Shown: piece by piece, positions 45,835-58,915 of the stretch
How the letters are laid out: every line of letters begins with the position of its first letter
Numbering within the stretch: the stretch's first letter is position 1
DNA from: Cladophialophora immunda
Lineage: Eukaryota; Ascomycota; Eurotiomycetes; Chaetothyriales; Herpotrichiellaceae
Assembly: GCF_000835495.1 (NCBI RefSeq)
Contig: NW_015622543.1
Span: 5,981,965 to 6,045,964, forward strand
DNA length: 64,000 nt
Reading direction: 5' to 3'
Notes under the pieces: model-generated
Told to the model about the DNA's origin: nothing
What the model saw: the letters and a program-made list of their open reading frames with translations, nothing else
Database searches by the model: none
Program-made: the position numbers and the translations under genes

Positions 45835-47494
45835 GGACCTACGGTTGCCGGCGGACCATCTTTTCCTGCGGGGCCCTTAGGTTTAGTAAAGTTAGCGTTA
45901 GACCTAAATGAGGTTCTACTTGATGAGGCGCCTATCCTCACCACTATCGCCACTAATACTACGCTATTAGCGTCCCAGAATAATAGCCTATAGACTCTAG
46001 ACGATTATACTCTACTATACGAAGGCTAGTAGAAGGAAACGCTACCGTTAGGCCCAGTTCCGGGTATATTAACTAATTATACTTAAGACCTACTATTCTT
46101 AATAGAACGCCTCTCGCTAAGCCCTTACTAAGTGAAGAGGCTTAATCCGGCCGCCGATAGGTTATAATTTACCGTCGAAGATAGCCTTATAGTCAATATC
46201 TCGGGGATGACGCTCCATCAGCTATTCCAGGCTAGTCAACTCTTCTATATAGACTACCGAGATTAGCGCGACCTTACGCCTACCGATCGATACGCCGCCA
46301 TATGTGATGCGTTCTTTTATATTAATCAAGAATCGGGAGATTTTTTACCCCTAGCTATCCGTACTAATATAGGGTCGAATCTAGTCTATATACCTAGAGA
46401 TAAGCTAATGGATTAGTTACTCGCTAAGATCATATATAATGTCAATGACTTTTGGTTTACGCAGTGGAACTATCTCGCTAGTACCTACGAGGTTATTCAA
46501 ATCGTATACCTAGCTACGCTACGAACTCTTAGCGACGAGTACCTAGTTCTTATATTGTTAAATCGCATCCTATACGAAGTCTACGCTATTCCACCACTAG
46601 CTAACCTACTTCTTTTCCTTCCCAGTACTACCGTCGACTAGGTATTCCTATACATAGGAGCTATAGCGTAAGACTACACTACGAACCTATATAAGAATAA
46701 CAATAGCGGCCGCTTCTACGCGAACTATTTTACGATCGATCTCGAGTCCCGTAGATTGATCAATTCGAATTTCGGTCCGCCGTTGAAAGACTTTCCATTC
46801 TACGACGACGCCGTAACTATCTATAACGCAATTTATAACTTTACGACGTCTTTTATAAATTCATACTATATTAAAGACTCGGATATTGTAGCCGATGGCG
46901 AAATATAAGCGTAGGTCCAGGAGTCGCAAGGCCTAGCCGAAGCGATCGACTTCCTGACTAGTATAACTAGAAGCGCTCTTATCGGCGTTATATCGTATAT
47001 AGTGAGTACAGAACTAAATTAGCTCGGCGGGTTATAAAATAGCTACTGATAAAATTACTAAGTAGACTCATCTCGCCTCTACGGCGCACTATACGGTTAA
47101 TACGAATAAGCTAATCTCTACTAGTTCTACACTCCCATTTTATCCCCCATCGCTCTACCGGCCGCCACTATTATCTAAGGGATCTATAAATATAGTAGAC
47201 TTCCTTCTACCGCTGATAAAAGTATAAGAATAATTTAGCTTTACCGCTCTTTTTACGCGCCTATTCTTTGTCAATATAAGCCGCGCCTTAACACATATGT
47301 TTAATAATCCTTTGATGTTAAGCCGTATGAATAACGCCACTAAGGTAGCGGCGGCCGCATTCTACCGTAGTATGTAGGTATTTAGCCGAGAAGTGGCCGC
47401 ACGTACGTTTGACCTGAATAGACTATCCTAAGGTATGCTATTCGTGTGGTAGGCGCTAGACCCGAACGTAGTGCCTTTCTCTATTACCTCTTGA
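45835..47494 (+). pseudogene. RIP-killed fungal lipoxygenase
   Basis: Coding remnants run from about 45835 to a TGA at 47494, with one intron relic (GTGAGT donor near 46999, taag acceptor near 47082) restoring frame. Lipoxygenase landmarks appear in order: M-T-L-H-Q-L-F-Q-A-S-Q, the metal-helix region F-W-F-T-Q-W-N-Y-L-A-S-T-Y, F-L-P-S-T-T-V-D, D-F-P-F-Y-D-D-A, the second metal helix T-A-H-Y-T-V-N-T-N (His-x3-Asn), F-Y-P-P-S-L-Y-R-P, and the C-terminal V-V-P-F-S-I-T-S. The first two metal His positions now read Tyr (TAT, TAC), each explained by CpA-to-TpA. Enzymes of this class oxygenate polyunsaturated fatty acids. It is dead; the N-terminus is not defined. Confidence 0.85.
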
Positions 47495-49645
47495 GAGGGG
47501 CCATTACCTTGAAGGATTAGGGGCGGTCTGGGTAGCGTCCGCGGACGCCTTTATGGACGGAGGGTTAGATTTTAATTCCTAAGGAAGACGCCCTCGTTTT
47601 CTATAATATAGACGTAGGTAGACATAGTCGTTTATAAAGCCGGTTTCCTCCCAAAATACATTTTATGGAATATTTATCCGGGACGAGAGCTCTATCGACC
47701 TACATTTCTACTTTATCGATTTAGGCTCCGCTAGAACCTCTTACTAATCACTTTCGAGAAATACAGAAAGATTTTATAATATTATAAATAACCGTTTTTA
47801 TCCGATGTCCTAATAGATATCAACCCTCTTCTATATTCTAGCTCCGTACTATAATATACTATATAATTCTAAGTTATAGAGAGATTTAGTAGATATACGT
47901 GATCTTAGGCAATAGTACTAAACCTTCTAGTAGGTAAAGAGCGGTACGTAACCTAAATCCTAGTGCGCTATTATAGGATTCATTGATTTAGCGTACATAA
48001 CGACTAACGAAACGGTTACTTTTGATTCTCTTCTAAATCTTCATTATCTCGTCAGAATAGATTAGATTATAACCCTTATAGAACTCCTTCGTACTTTAGA
48101 TACCGAAGAGAGGCTTAGGATATTAATAGAAGCCGAATCTCCTAAGAGACCCTTTAATTAACTACTACTATCTCTTTTTAAATACTCTAATAGGTCACTT
48201 AAACGACTTTAAAGATAGTCTTAATTCCTTTTATGAGGAATCAGCCTAGGAATAGGTAGAATAGATAATAAGAAGAATAGATAGTAAGAGTATTAGGTAT
48301 TCCTTAACAATAAGTCATTACGAGACTCTAAGTATAAGAGAAGGAGACTTCTCTTATATAAGTCGCATACGTATTATACTTTAAGGGACTATACCTCTTA
48401 GTATCCATTAACCTCGGCCCTAGGGTCCTCAGCCTCACTAGGCTCCGGCCGGGTATTATTCCTAATACCTTTAATAAAGATACGAATAAGATAATTATTA
48501 TCGTAATTAAGTATCTCGAAATTTTAGTAGATATAATTATATTTATAGCTTAGTAAAAAAAGGTAGTAAGACCCTAGAATAATTCAAAGGGGTTGAAGAC
48601 CCTAGTAAGTAGCTAGAGGGCGTAGATTTTATAAAGTTAACTAACGCTTTCGTAGTAAGTCTACCTAAGTTAAAGAATAAATTAAATAGCGCTTAAGCCC
48701 CGGCGACTTTAATATAGATACTAGAAAACTAGTAGTTAGAATGGAGGATAAAATAGCGAAAAGGAGGGATCTATACCTCACTTTGTAGAACTAAGCCTTA
48801 TCCTCAGTACCGGTAAACGTAAAGTCGATCGATATATTACCTAATGACTACCCTTAAGTAGGATCTTTTAACCGTGCATTCTAAAGAACCGTAGTGGCGT
48901 AAGTCCCTAGAGGTGCTATTCCCAGGCCCTTACTTAGAGCGTCGAGAGGGATAGTAATCTGCCTGGGAAGACGATCTAGTACTGGCCTAATGCCATTACC
49001 CTATATATACCTATGGGCGATAAAGGTCAGGATTACTAGAAGTCGTTGTCTCTTAGTAACGGATAGAACTACGAAGTCGACTACCTGATATTACGGAAGC
49101 CTATTAATATTAGTATATAGACTTAACGACGAGATTCCCTAGTGTAATGGCGGATTAAAGACTAGCTCCTCGAATAGCTAGAATTAAGGTGGGAGAGAGG
49201 AAGCGGAAGGGAGGTGAGGTATAAAGGCGGTAGTCTGAAAGACCTAGTACTAGATAAGTTAGTCTGCATCTATAATTACTTCTAGTTTATACCTCTAATA
49301 GGCGCGATAAAAGACTTAAAGTAAAGAAAAGGTGAAAATAGCATCGTTTAAATGAGGAAGAGGATGTTCGAGATTAAGTGAGAATAGGAAGGTGACTCGG
49401 AGAAAGGAGCGAAATATAGTAAGCGGTGACCATCCTTTTAGAAATACGCTAGCCGCTTACTAAATTCGACTCCTCCCTATAAGTATCTACCCGTAATATG
49501 ATTTGTGAGACTGGGTTATCTTCTCTTACGAAGGGACGACGACGGACTGAGTATCCGTTCTCCTATACTCCGACACTAAGATTATCATTTTCTTTCCTAA
49601 TACTTATACTCGATTACTAGGATCGTACTCTATATCTAGAGCGCT

Positions 49646-51306
49646 GTGTTTTCTCATGATTTCTTTGTAGTCGAAAACATGATACCTAAGAGATTGTATA
49701 TTAATCTCATCCGATACCTTCATAGATGTGAAAGATCTAAAGACCCACTAGCTAAACCTGTCTGGCTTAGGCTGCGCTCTTCGAAAGCGTTTATAATTAG
49801 TGCCTATACACTTACTATATTCACGGACTGTTTTCTCTATAGCATAGTAAGAGATCATTTGTCTATAACTTATATTTAGCCGTCTAAACCCTCTCTAGGT
49901 AGTACCTATCCTCCCCTTTAGCTTGACTTAACGCGCTGGAATTGCTCCTGAAAACGGTATAGTCTCTATATATCAGTCTCCAATTGAAAACAACGACTAA
50001 CCGAATCTAGCGCAGTGGGAACCTAGACTTCCGTGCTCTTAGCTTACTATATAGGCACCTAGCTTTTCGTGTCCCCTCTTACCGGGTACCTAACGGACTA
50101 CTTCAATTCGCGACGTACGACGTTCGTGATCGCACTCCTTACATTATGTGGCGCTATAGTCCTCCTATACATTAGTTCTTCTATCTAAGTATTGTTGTTG
50201 GGCCGGGTCTTACAAGGAATATCCAGCGCCTTAACGTAGACTATAGGGTCTACTTTAGCGGTTGAAACCGTTGAGGATGATGAAGTAGGGAAAATAATAG
50301 GTATTTATAGCCTAGGCATAAATGTGGCTCTCCTTATCGCTCCGGTTATCGGAGGATTACTACTCGAGTAAAGTGGATATTATTCGATATTCGCGGTTAC
50401 CTTCGCTCTCCTTTCCTTAGATATAATATAGCGACTAGTGTTAATTAAACGACGTATAGCCGCACCCTAGCTAAAATACGTGAACGACCGATACTAGATA
50501 ATAGTCTTCGGAAATGGTAGTACTCCTAGTATAATACCGTCGCCCGTCCAAGAGGACATTCCTAATCTAGAGCCTCTTTAGCTGGAAAGCGAGAGCTATA
50601 TAATTAACGAATATAATAAATTCAAGGGGTTAATAGCGAGATGTTAGTGGCGGTCGAAATTTACTAGGGCTGTATTACCCGTATTACGGCTACTTCGAAG
50701 CCCTCGCCTTTAAGTAGTATTATAGGCTACTTTTGCGTAAGCGGCTATGATAACGTCTTTAGACGCCGTACTCCCGCTCTTCGTGTGAGATACATTTTCC
50801 TAGGGAGCGTAGGGGGCGGATCTTATCTTTATCCCCGTCGTCTTACTAACCTTCCTAGCTCCATATATCGGCGGAATGATGGATAAATATAGTCCTAAGT
50901 AGATAGCTACTTCGGTATTTACCTTAGGCTGTCTAGTGTGGGTTCTTATGAGGCTTATTACCTATTCTAGCGTTAGATAAATTGTGCTTCTGTGCGCCTT
51001 GCTAGCTATGCTTAGAACGATGACGGCGCTGGCGACACCGCCACTTATAGCTGAGATTACGTTAGCTATAGAGTCTTATAACCGCACTCAGCTGGGGATT
51101 CTTAGGTAAAGAGGGGCTATCGCTTAGGCATACTCTTTCTACTCCTTATCGCTTACTGGCGGGCTTCTAGTCGGTCCCCTTTGGGGCGGCTTAGTTTTCA
51201 GTACTGGTGGTTGGAAGATAATAGTGTGGACCTTAGGACTACTAAGTGGATTCACTATCGCGCTAACATTATACTTTATAGGCGGACGGTTGAATTTAAG
51301 TAGCAT
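49646..51306 (+). pseudogene. RIP-killed MFS transporter, drug:H+ antiporter-1 type
   Basis: From ATG at 49646 (77 open codons, W-L-R-L-R-S-S-K-A-F-I-I-S-A-Y) through two intron relics, then a long decayed frame to about 51306. Typical DHA1 features survive: V-P-I-L-P-F-S-L after the first membrane segment, G-Y-L-T-D-Y-F-N-S-R-R (motif A), G-R-V-L-Q-G-I-S-S-A (motif B), A-P-V-I-G-G-L-L-L-E (motif C), a hydrophilic central loop rich in Glu/Ser, and Y-I-G-G-M-M-D-K-Y in the second half. Stops are TAG/TAA/TGA at former Trp/Gln. It would have exported or imported a small molecule, plausibly the product of the fossil cluster. Confidence 0.82.
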
Positions 51307-53245
51307 TATTTAGTTTAGACTGGAAGAGATGTATAATCGTAATTAGAGGAGAGCTATAGTGCTATAAATGGCGATAACGCCTTTAGTACGGTATGATTAA
51401 TGTTTCCGTCCACTTTCTACAGTAGAGGACCTTATATCGGAGTGTCCTAGATCGTAGGGAGCCGAATTACACTGAGAAGGTAGTGATTGGATTAATAGCT
51501 TTCGAAGATATAGTAAATATAAGTATTCCTCTATCTCCTTTAGTCAGCGCCTATATTTCAGTAAGATAGCTAGTTTAGATAGTTTTACTCCTATTAGTGG
51601 TTCTCTACTCGCATTATCCACATTTATATCTAGTGATAGAGATAAAAGGACTATAGATAAAAAAGAGCTTAGGTCTATTAGGCGTAACTGTGGAAATACC
51701 TACGCCTTATTTTTAGATAAACCTGGACTTAAGTAGGCGAAAGGGTTAAAGTATACCGGGGAAGAACTATTACTAATATCCAACGATGGCTAGCTTATCT
51801 CCTTATCTCGCCTCGGGGCATTATACATATTGACGATAGTGGCGACGAAGCTCAGCTTCAACTTGAGGACTTGATAGACCTCTTTTATGACTAACGCTGG
51901 ATATATCTATAGTATCTTTAAGGGTCTGTTAAGACTCAGCGAGGTCTTCCCGGTCATCTTATGCTATTAATTCACTATCTACACTATTTGACAGACTTAG
52001 AGTGAGTAGATTCATAGTCGAGTCTACTTATAGCCGCACGAGATCTTTCTCTCTTATTAACTAGCTAAATTATAAGAATCTCCAGAACTGATAAAGGTTA
52101 TGCCTAAATTCCTCCTAACTTACCCCTATTATTAGGTTAAGGATTTTAGTAGGATAGTAGTGGATTTCATCGTTAACTATTCGATAGAAGTAGATAAAGC
52201 ACTAAAATCCTTCGGGGGTTATAGTATATGATATTAATAAGGGAACATCGAAGTAGTCTTGATCGTATAAAACTTTTCTGCGTAGAAGTAAAGTCGTTCT
52301 TATACAAGTAGCACCTCCGTATATGATAATATTCCGTTAACGAGGACCATAGAGGGCGGTTATAACTTATTCTAATTTCTACGGGCGTTGAAGATACTCG
52401 CTATCTAGATAGAAGAGAACGCTTTTCTGGGTATCTAGAGTTATTATTATACGTATTCCGTTATTTCCCTAAGAATAGTCAGATAATCCAGAGAAGAGGT
52501 TGAATTACGGTGCTTACTTTGGGGCGGATCTTAATTATAATCCTATATATCCCTACCTAAACCCTTAGAGAGTGGCATTAGTCACGGAAAGCTAGTCCCT
52601 ATAATAATGATAGAAGTTAGAAAGGATATTGTAGCGTCTAAAGGAAGAGTAAGAATAAGCATTTAGTACTAATGTAAGATGAATAATTTCTACCTTCTGA
52701 AAATGAGCACTAAGGGTGTTAAAGTTTATTTTCGGGGCCAAACTATCACGACTAATAATCGACATTGTAAAGAAGTCACATAAAACCCAGCTTAGCTATA
52801 TATATGTTCCGGACTTAGCGGCGAATCTTCCAGACCTAAGTATCCCGCCCATTTGACCTAAGTAAGGACTAAGCCACTCTCAACTATGGCTGTGAAATTC
52901 TGAGCTTGGCTTGGCTAGTCCTGAGGCGCTCTTTGAGTAGCGTGGAGCACAGTGTGTTAAGGTTCCCATAACTTAGTGTTTTAATATTCGGAAGGCCCAA
53001 GTGCCGGGCCCGAGTAAGCTACCCTTCTATCAACTATAAGTAGTGATGTAGCCGTCTCTAGCCCCAATTGTCTGTTTATTATCTCAACCTAGAGCACGTG
53101 ACTAATATCACCTGACCATAGCTCTTCGGTACACCTTCCTTTTTGCTATCCGTCAATCTTGCATCGCAGTTCCTCGCGGTCTTTGTAGCGCGTCTCTTAC
53201 TTTGCCATTCTGTTAAATGGCTTCGAAAAGCTTCTCTACCTTAAG

Positions 53246-54200
53246 ATGCCCTTACCTACATTTCTACTTCGATCTCCTAAGCACTGGACTCCCGAATATG
53301 TTCAGACGCTTCAAGTAGTACGATATTACGTTCCTATGGGGAAACTCAGGATAGTAGAATTCTTACCTCTAGATAGGGATAAAGGGAAGTCCACTCGCGT
53401 CTCTACCTTACGCTTTGCTCATATACCTCTAGAATTTGAAGGGCTTACTGCGGAGTTCGCTCTACCTACTAAAGAAGATTTGCTTAAATTCGCTAAACGA
53501 CGCTCTCTCTACTGAAATAACACGTTTCATCCTTTCTTCCTCCGAATACACGACATTACCAAACTAAACCCTACCTCTTAGTCCTACTAAAGGACTATCT
53601 TAGCCCTCCTCAATATCCTCTTAAGTAACGCGAGTGCCGTGCGGACGCTGTTAGGATAAAAGTACTCTCTCTACGATGAATTATAGCTTATACTATATAG
53701 GGCTTTAAGTCTCGAGTTAGAGATAAGATTCAAATTACCTTCTGGTGATGACGGAGACCTGAAATGTCTGACTATCTTAGAGTCTACGGGACTATCGCTT
53801 ACTATATCTTTAGTATAGATCGCGCTATTTTACTGATGGAGAAATTAACGGTGCATATAGATTGTTGGCTCAACTAAGAGTATGATAAGAGTGTAGGCGA
53901 ACGAGGTTACTCAAGCTCTCGTGTAAGGATATGTAGCACTTAGGCTAGATCCCACTCGCGATAGGTACGAGGCGTTTATGCTTCGTTTAAGGGATAATCT
54001 ACTCTAGCTTTAAGAGACAATCATTTTATCTACTTACCTAGAGGAGCTCTATAGTAGTAAGTCTGATAGAACCCTTTAAATCTCTTATTCAGATGAATTC
54101 AACCTTTAAGAAGTTAACAGCCGAAGGGAGGCGCTAAGGGTTATTTTAGGGTTATTTAGCTTTCTAGCTTCTGTAAGGCGTAGTAAAATTATCTAATTTT
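53246..54200 (+). pseudogene. Decayed reading frame, unknown function
   Basis: The first 89 codons (53246-53515) are open and protein-like: H-W-T-P-E-Y-V-Q-T-L-Q-V-V-R-Y-Y-V-P and a basic end F-A-K-R-R-S-L-Y. The same frame continues beyond its TGA for at least 150 codons with scattered TAG/TAA/TGA stops (F-K-L-P-S-G-D-D-G-D-L-K). No family recognised; the end is approximate. Confidence 0.42.
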
Positions 54201-57200
54201 CATTCTAGAACTTTCTATAAGAGTCCTACCTCTATATGACTACTCTAAAGATATTCGAAAACGCTGATACATAGTTTAAGAGCTTCTGCCCTCTCCGATC
54301 TTAGTTTCAAATTATATAGCTAAGAATGTCTCACCTAAAGTCTTTCTTCCGTAGGTATCCCTATACTATTAACGTATAAAAGGTAACTTTTGGCGAAATG
54401 TATAGCCGTTAACTTAAGATAAGTACTATAAATACTGATAACGAAAGCTTCCTAATCTTTCTATCCTCCTAATTATATTAAATATTCTATTACCTACCCT
54501 AAGAGTTCTACGACTTCTTAAGCTAGTACGCCCGGAGAGTATAGCTCTCCCTAGCCCCCTAGCCGGCGGATATTACTAGTATAGCGTCTCTTAGCCTACT
54601 TACTAATATAAATTCGAATCTATCTAAGAAGAAGGGAATACTTACCTCTAGAGAGAGTAATAGAACTTCTCTAGATTAATTCGAACTAGTATACTCTCCT
54701 TAGTGAGTTAAGTAGAGACTACTATTATTTACGATAGTCTTAACACTCCCTATCCTAAGAAAGACCCTTATTACCTGATTTTAGACACTCCTAATGAGAA
54801 TTAATAATTCTCTAACTTTAAAGAAGAATAAATAATACATAATTCTATATTATATATTAATCCTTTAGATGGAATAGGGTAGTACTTAGGAGATAATACT
54901 ATATTATCCATTATTACCGAAAATATCTATCTAGATGTTTCCTCGTCCTTATCCTCGTTACTAAAAGTTGATAGATCGCTTATAGTACTAGGCTACTTTA
55001 TATATCCTAAGGTGCCGGGGATATAAGCCGTTTAGATAGTTAACGCTTTAGTAATACGTAGGAAGGCGGGGTAGAATATATTTTTACGAAATTAGCTTCT
55101 TCTTAGTGAAAATTCCTTCAAATTATCCTTAGAGGCTTTTAAAAACTCTAAAGCGAGTTCCTAGTACACTTTAATTAATATAAGATTATAGTTCGGTCTC
55201 GGATATAGTTAATACTCACTTGGGTGATCAATAGACGGTAGATATTTAGAAGGAAATAAGCGTAGAAGAGGAAGTTTATTAAATAATTCTACGTAAAGAG
55301 TCCCTAGATAGTATACTCCCTATTTAGACCTAGATACCGCTAGCTCCGTAGAATTCAAATTACCGAGGTCACTATTAATATAAATAACTACCCTTACTAA
55401 TTCATCTTCAGTAGGTTCAAATTTCATAGTGATAGATAGAGTAGTTTAAGAGCTAAGATACGGTAATAGGCGAATATAGCTTCGATTTTTACTTTTAAGG
55501 GCGGCTTATATATAAGTATTTACTTAGTATATTATAAACATCAGAGTATATAAGCCTTATTATAGCTATAGTATCCCTAACTTCCTAACTAAAAGCGAGA
55601 AAGACTTAAGATATCGTTAAATTATAGGAGATGCGCTAATTACGTTCCGGAATTAGCTTCTCGTAAGTTATCTCCCTTATACTAGGAGATAATACGTAGC
55701 TTACGCCTATTAGTTCGAGTTTCTCTAGTAAGCTTATTTAGTTCTAATAATTCAAAAATTTCGGTAGCTAACTAATCCTATCTTTACCGTATAACCTCCT
55801 ACGACATAAGCTCCATTAGCCTCGGATTCCCTATCTGATAAGATCCTTACCGTAGGCACCTAGACATATTTATAGTGCCTAAACAGTAGCGTATCGCTAA
55901 CATAAATAACTCCGATTTGAATTACTATCTATCCTGGAACTCGGGAAGAGTTAATTAGACGCTCCTAAGGACGATAAGATGGTCGTACCGCTTTTAGGGC
56001 CTAGATATACTCACCTAGAAGATTACTTTCATAATACCTATTTCGGAGGCCTACCGTAGGTTAGGTATTATAGTCCTTTAAGCCCTTCACTATTATAAGT
56101 TTCGCATAGCATCTTTCGCTTTCGATAAAGTAGGGAGATAGTAGATGATTTTAAATGAGGATACTTTAAATTAGTCTTTGATATTAGAGATATATGAACT
56201 TAAGACGCTGTTAGTTGAACGAAACGAAGTCGATTAGACCTAGCGGTATAACTTCGTGGCCCTTTAAAGGGTATTTATGACTTTATAGCTTTTAAAACGA
56301 AGACATTTTTAGCTAATTATAATTTGGAATATTTAGCTAATACTAATTAGCTATTCTATGTACGTTACCGCCTAATATCGGATAACTTAGCGCTAAGTGA
56401 TAAACAGGAATTAGGCTCGATCTCTAGGCTCCTCGTCCTCCCCCTGGATTAGTTTACAGTAATAACTAGTAATATATCAGAGGTGCACTAATATACTTAC
56501 TTAGTATTCTTTCTATCGAGTAATAACTTAAATATCTATATTAAGTAATTCTAAGTAAGTATCCTATAGCTCCTAGATGTAGTTCTAACTTATTCTAGTC
56601 GTAGGAATACGACCTATCCGCTTAGCTCGACGTATGCCGAACCTACGCGAAAGCGGATGACGATAATAACTAAGATAATTATGATAATAAGTATAGCGAC
56701 TCTATACTAAGAATAAGAACCTATCCTAGTAAAGAATGTGAACGGACGGTAGCCTTTTCTTCACTATAGAGGCTTCGGCGCCACTTTCAATAACGTAACT
56801 TCTACCTTACTCCTAAACTACCGACTATAAATTAACGTCCTAAATGTAGATATTAGCTACGAGGAAGTATATATATATTATTTTAAGGTATTTAGACTTA
56901 CGAGTGAATATATAAGACATACTAATAAGCATAAAGACGTAGCCGGTAGAAAGAAGATATATATAATAAATACTTATAACGAGTTGAAGAAATGTGTCGA
57001 CGAGGAACTAGTACGGTCTAATAGGAAAACTGATTAGTCACTCGTTAAAGGTGGATACTCATCAGAAGGCATCGTAACTAGGAGTAAGAAAAGAGCGTTA
57101 TGGGCCGTAGATATAGAAGTAAGGATCTTAGGAGCTCAAAGAGTTAAGTTAAATGAGGTTATTAATATAATAACTACGGACTACTCCCACCTTTAACATA

Positions 57201-58644
57201 ATAATAGTATTTACTTTTCTTTAACCGCCTTAATAAGACTAACATCGTCAAAGGTGTAACCCTAGCTCTTCCCTTTATATAGTCGATTCTAACATTCATA
57301 CTACGCCTAGGTATCGCGGAAGCCGTAGCTATAGGCGGGTTTTCCAATATCCTAATATAGGTCTTTCATCCTAATTCTATGGAAGGATCCGCCCGAGATC
57401 TAGATAGTATAGTAGAAGACAGTTTCGATACCCCTATCCTGCGACTTATGAGTTTTGTTCCGCCTAGGTAGATAGGAGACCCTAAGACATAGAATTCGGG
57501 TAGTAGTATACTATAAGTAGTTATAGCTATATATTTATGGTCCTAGTCGAACTTTTAAATGCGAAGTTAACCCCGATCTTTAGGCTCTCCATATTGGAGA
57601 CCTTTACTCTCAGTAGCGGTAAATTCAGAAGGAACATTTTAGGCTAGGCTTTGAGTACTTCGTCCGTCGTAAACATAAAGGTGATTACGTACCCTTACTT
57701 CATCTCGAAGGTAAGTCGAGCATCTAGAATTACTCTATAAGCTATGTCAGAACGTGCGACTATTATAGGGCGATGACTTACGCGCCGCCGTCTGGAAAAT
57801 CGATCTCTATAGCCTTATAGCCGGCTTCTTCAAGTGTATACTAGGATATTTCGAGTATACCCCTTTCGTTCTTCTCGGTCGGTAAGTCATGAAGTTATGA
57901 ACTATAGTAGTACGCCACTCGCGATCCTTTAGTCTAGAGATGAACCATTAGAACCTATAGACTAGCTTTTAGACTACCCCTTCTGAAGTATTCAATATAG
58001 CCGGGGTATTCTTTATATCTCAGTTAATGTCCGAGACTATACCTATTGAAGAAGGATTCGAGGATAGATTAGATACGCTATGGAGTATTAGTAAGTTACT
58101 ATAGAGAATACCTTATCTAGCTTACCGTATCGTTAAGGACGTATTACTTATAGAAACGTAGGCCATATTCTAAAGTGTATAGGAAGGCTTTCTACTCTAT
58201 CTCTAATATATATTCCCCTACTAACGAGTCGTCCAAATTAAGGAACTCTTCCTTAAGGAGGGATTTTTTCGCGGCCTCCAGCGCAAATGCGACTAAAGCC
58301 ATTAAAAGAAAGACTTAGTCGCTGTTAAAAGTCAAACGTAGTAGCTATAGATAGTGATCATAATTCCAGAATGCGTAGTGCGTTATAGTAATTTTTCCTT
58401 TTCCGGAAAACCTTCCTTTTCAGGCATAAGGCATTATCTTTTAGCTAAGGATTATCTTAGCTAGATTATAGACCGTTTAACTACCGTTTTACCTACCCCT
58501 TATCTATTTCCTGACTACCCCTCACCTTCAATAGAAATCAATAGCTTTATCCTATACTTACTAAAACTTTCAGGTATTACCTCACCTTTCACGGTGATCA
58601 TAACTTATGCGGAAAATGTCCACTTATTTTAACGTAGACTAAAA

Positions 58645-58915
58645 TACTGCGGTGTGCACACCTACCTCGAATAGGGACCACAACACTGCGGTATACCCAC
58701 CTACCTCAAACAGGGACCACAACACTACGGTATACCCACCTACCTCGAATAGGGACCACAACACTGCGGTATACCCACCTACCTCGAACAGGGACCACAA
58801 CACTGCGGTATACCCACCTACCTCGAACAGGGACCATAACACTGCGGTATACCCACCTACCTCGAACAGGGACCATAACACTGCGGTATACCCACCTACC
58901 TTAAATGGGAACTAA
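58645..58915. repeat. 39-bp minisatellite, about seven units
   Basis: Head-to-tail units of 39 bp (core cactgcggtatacccacc, then tacctcgaacagggaccac) start at about 58645, 58684, 58723, 58762, 58801, 58840 and 58879. The first and last units diverge; inner ones differ by single C/T or A/G changes. Because 39 is a multiple of three, both strands are open across the array (for example W-S-L-F-E-V-G-G-Y-T-A-V-L on the minus strand), but there is no sign of a real gene. Confidence 0.92.

Noticed and set aside
58645..58915. Possible CRISPR array
   Set aside because: Units are contiguous tandem repeats with no unique spacers, and the organism is a fungus; it is a minisatellite.
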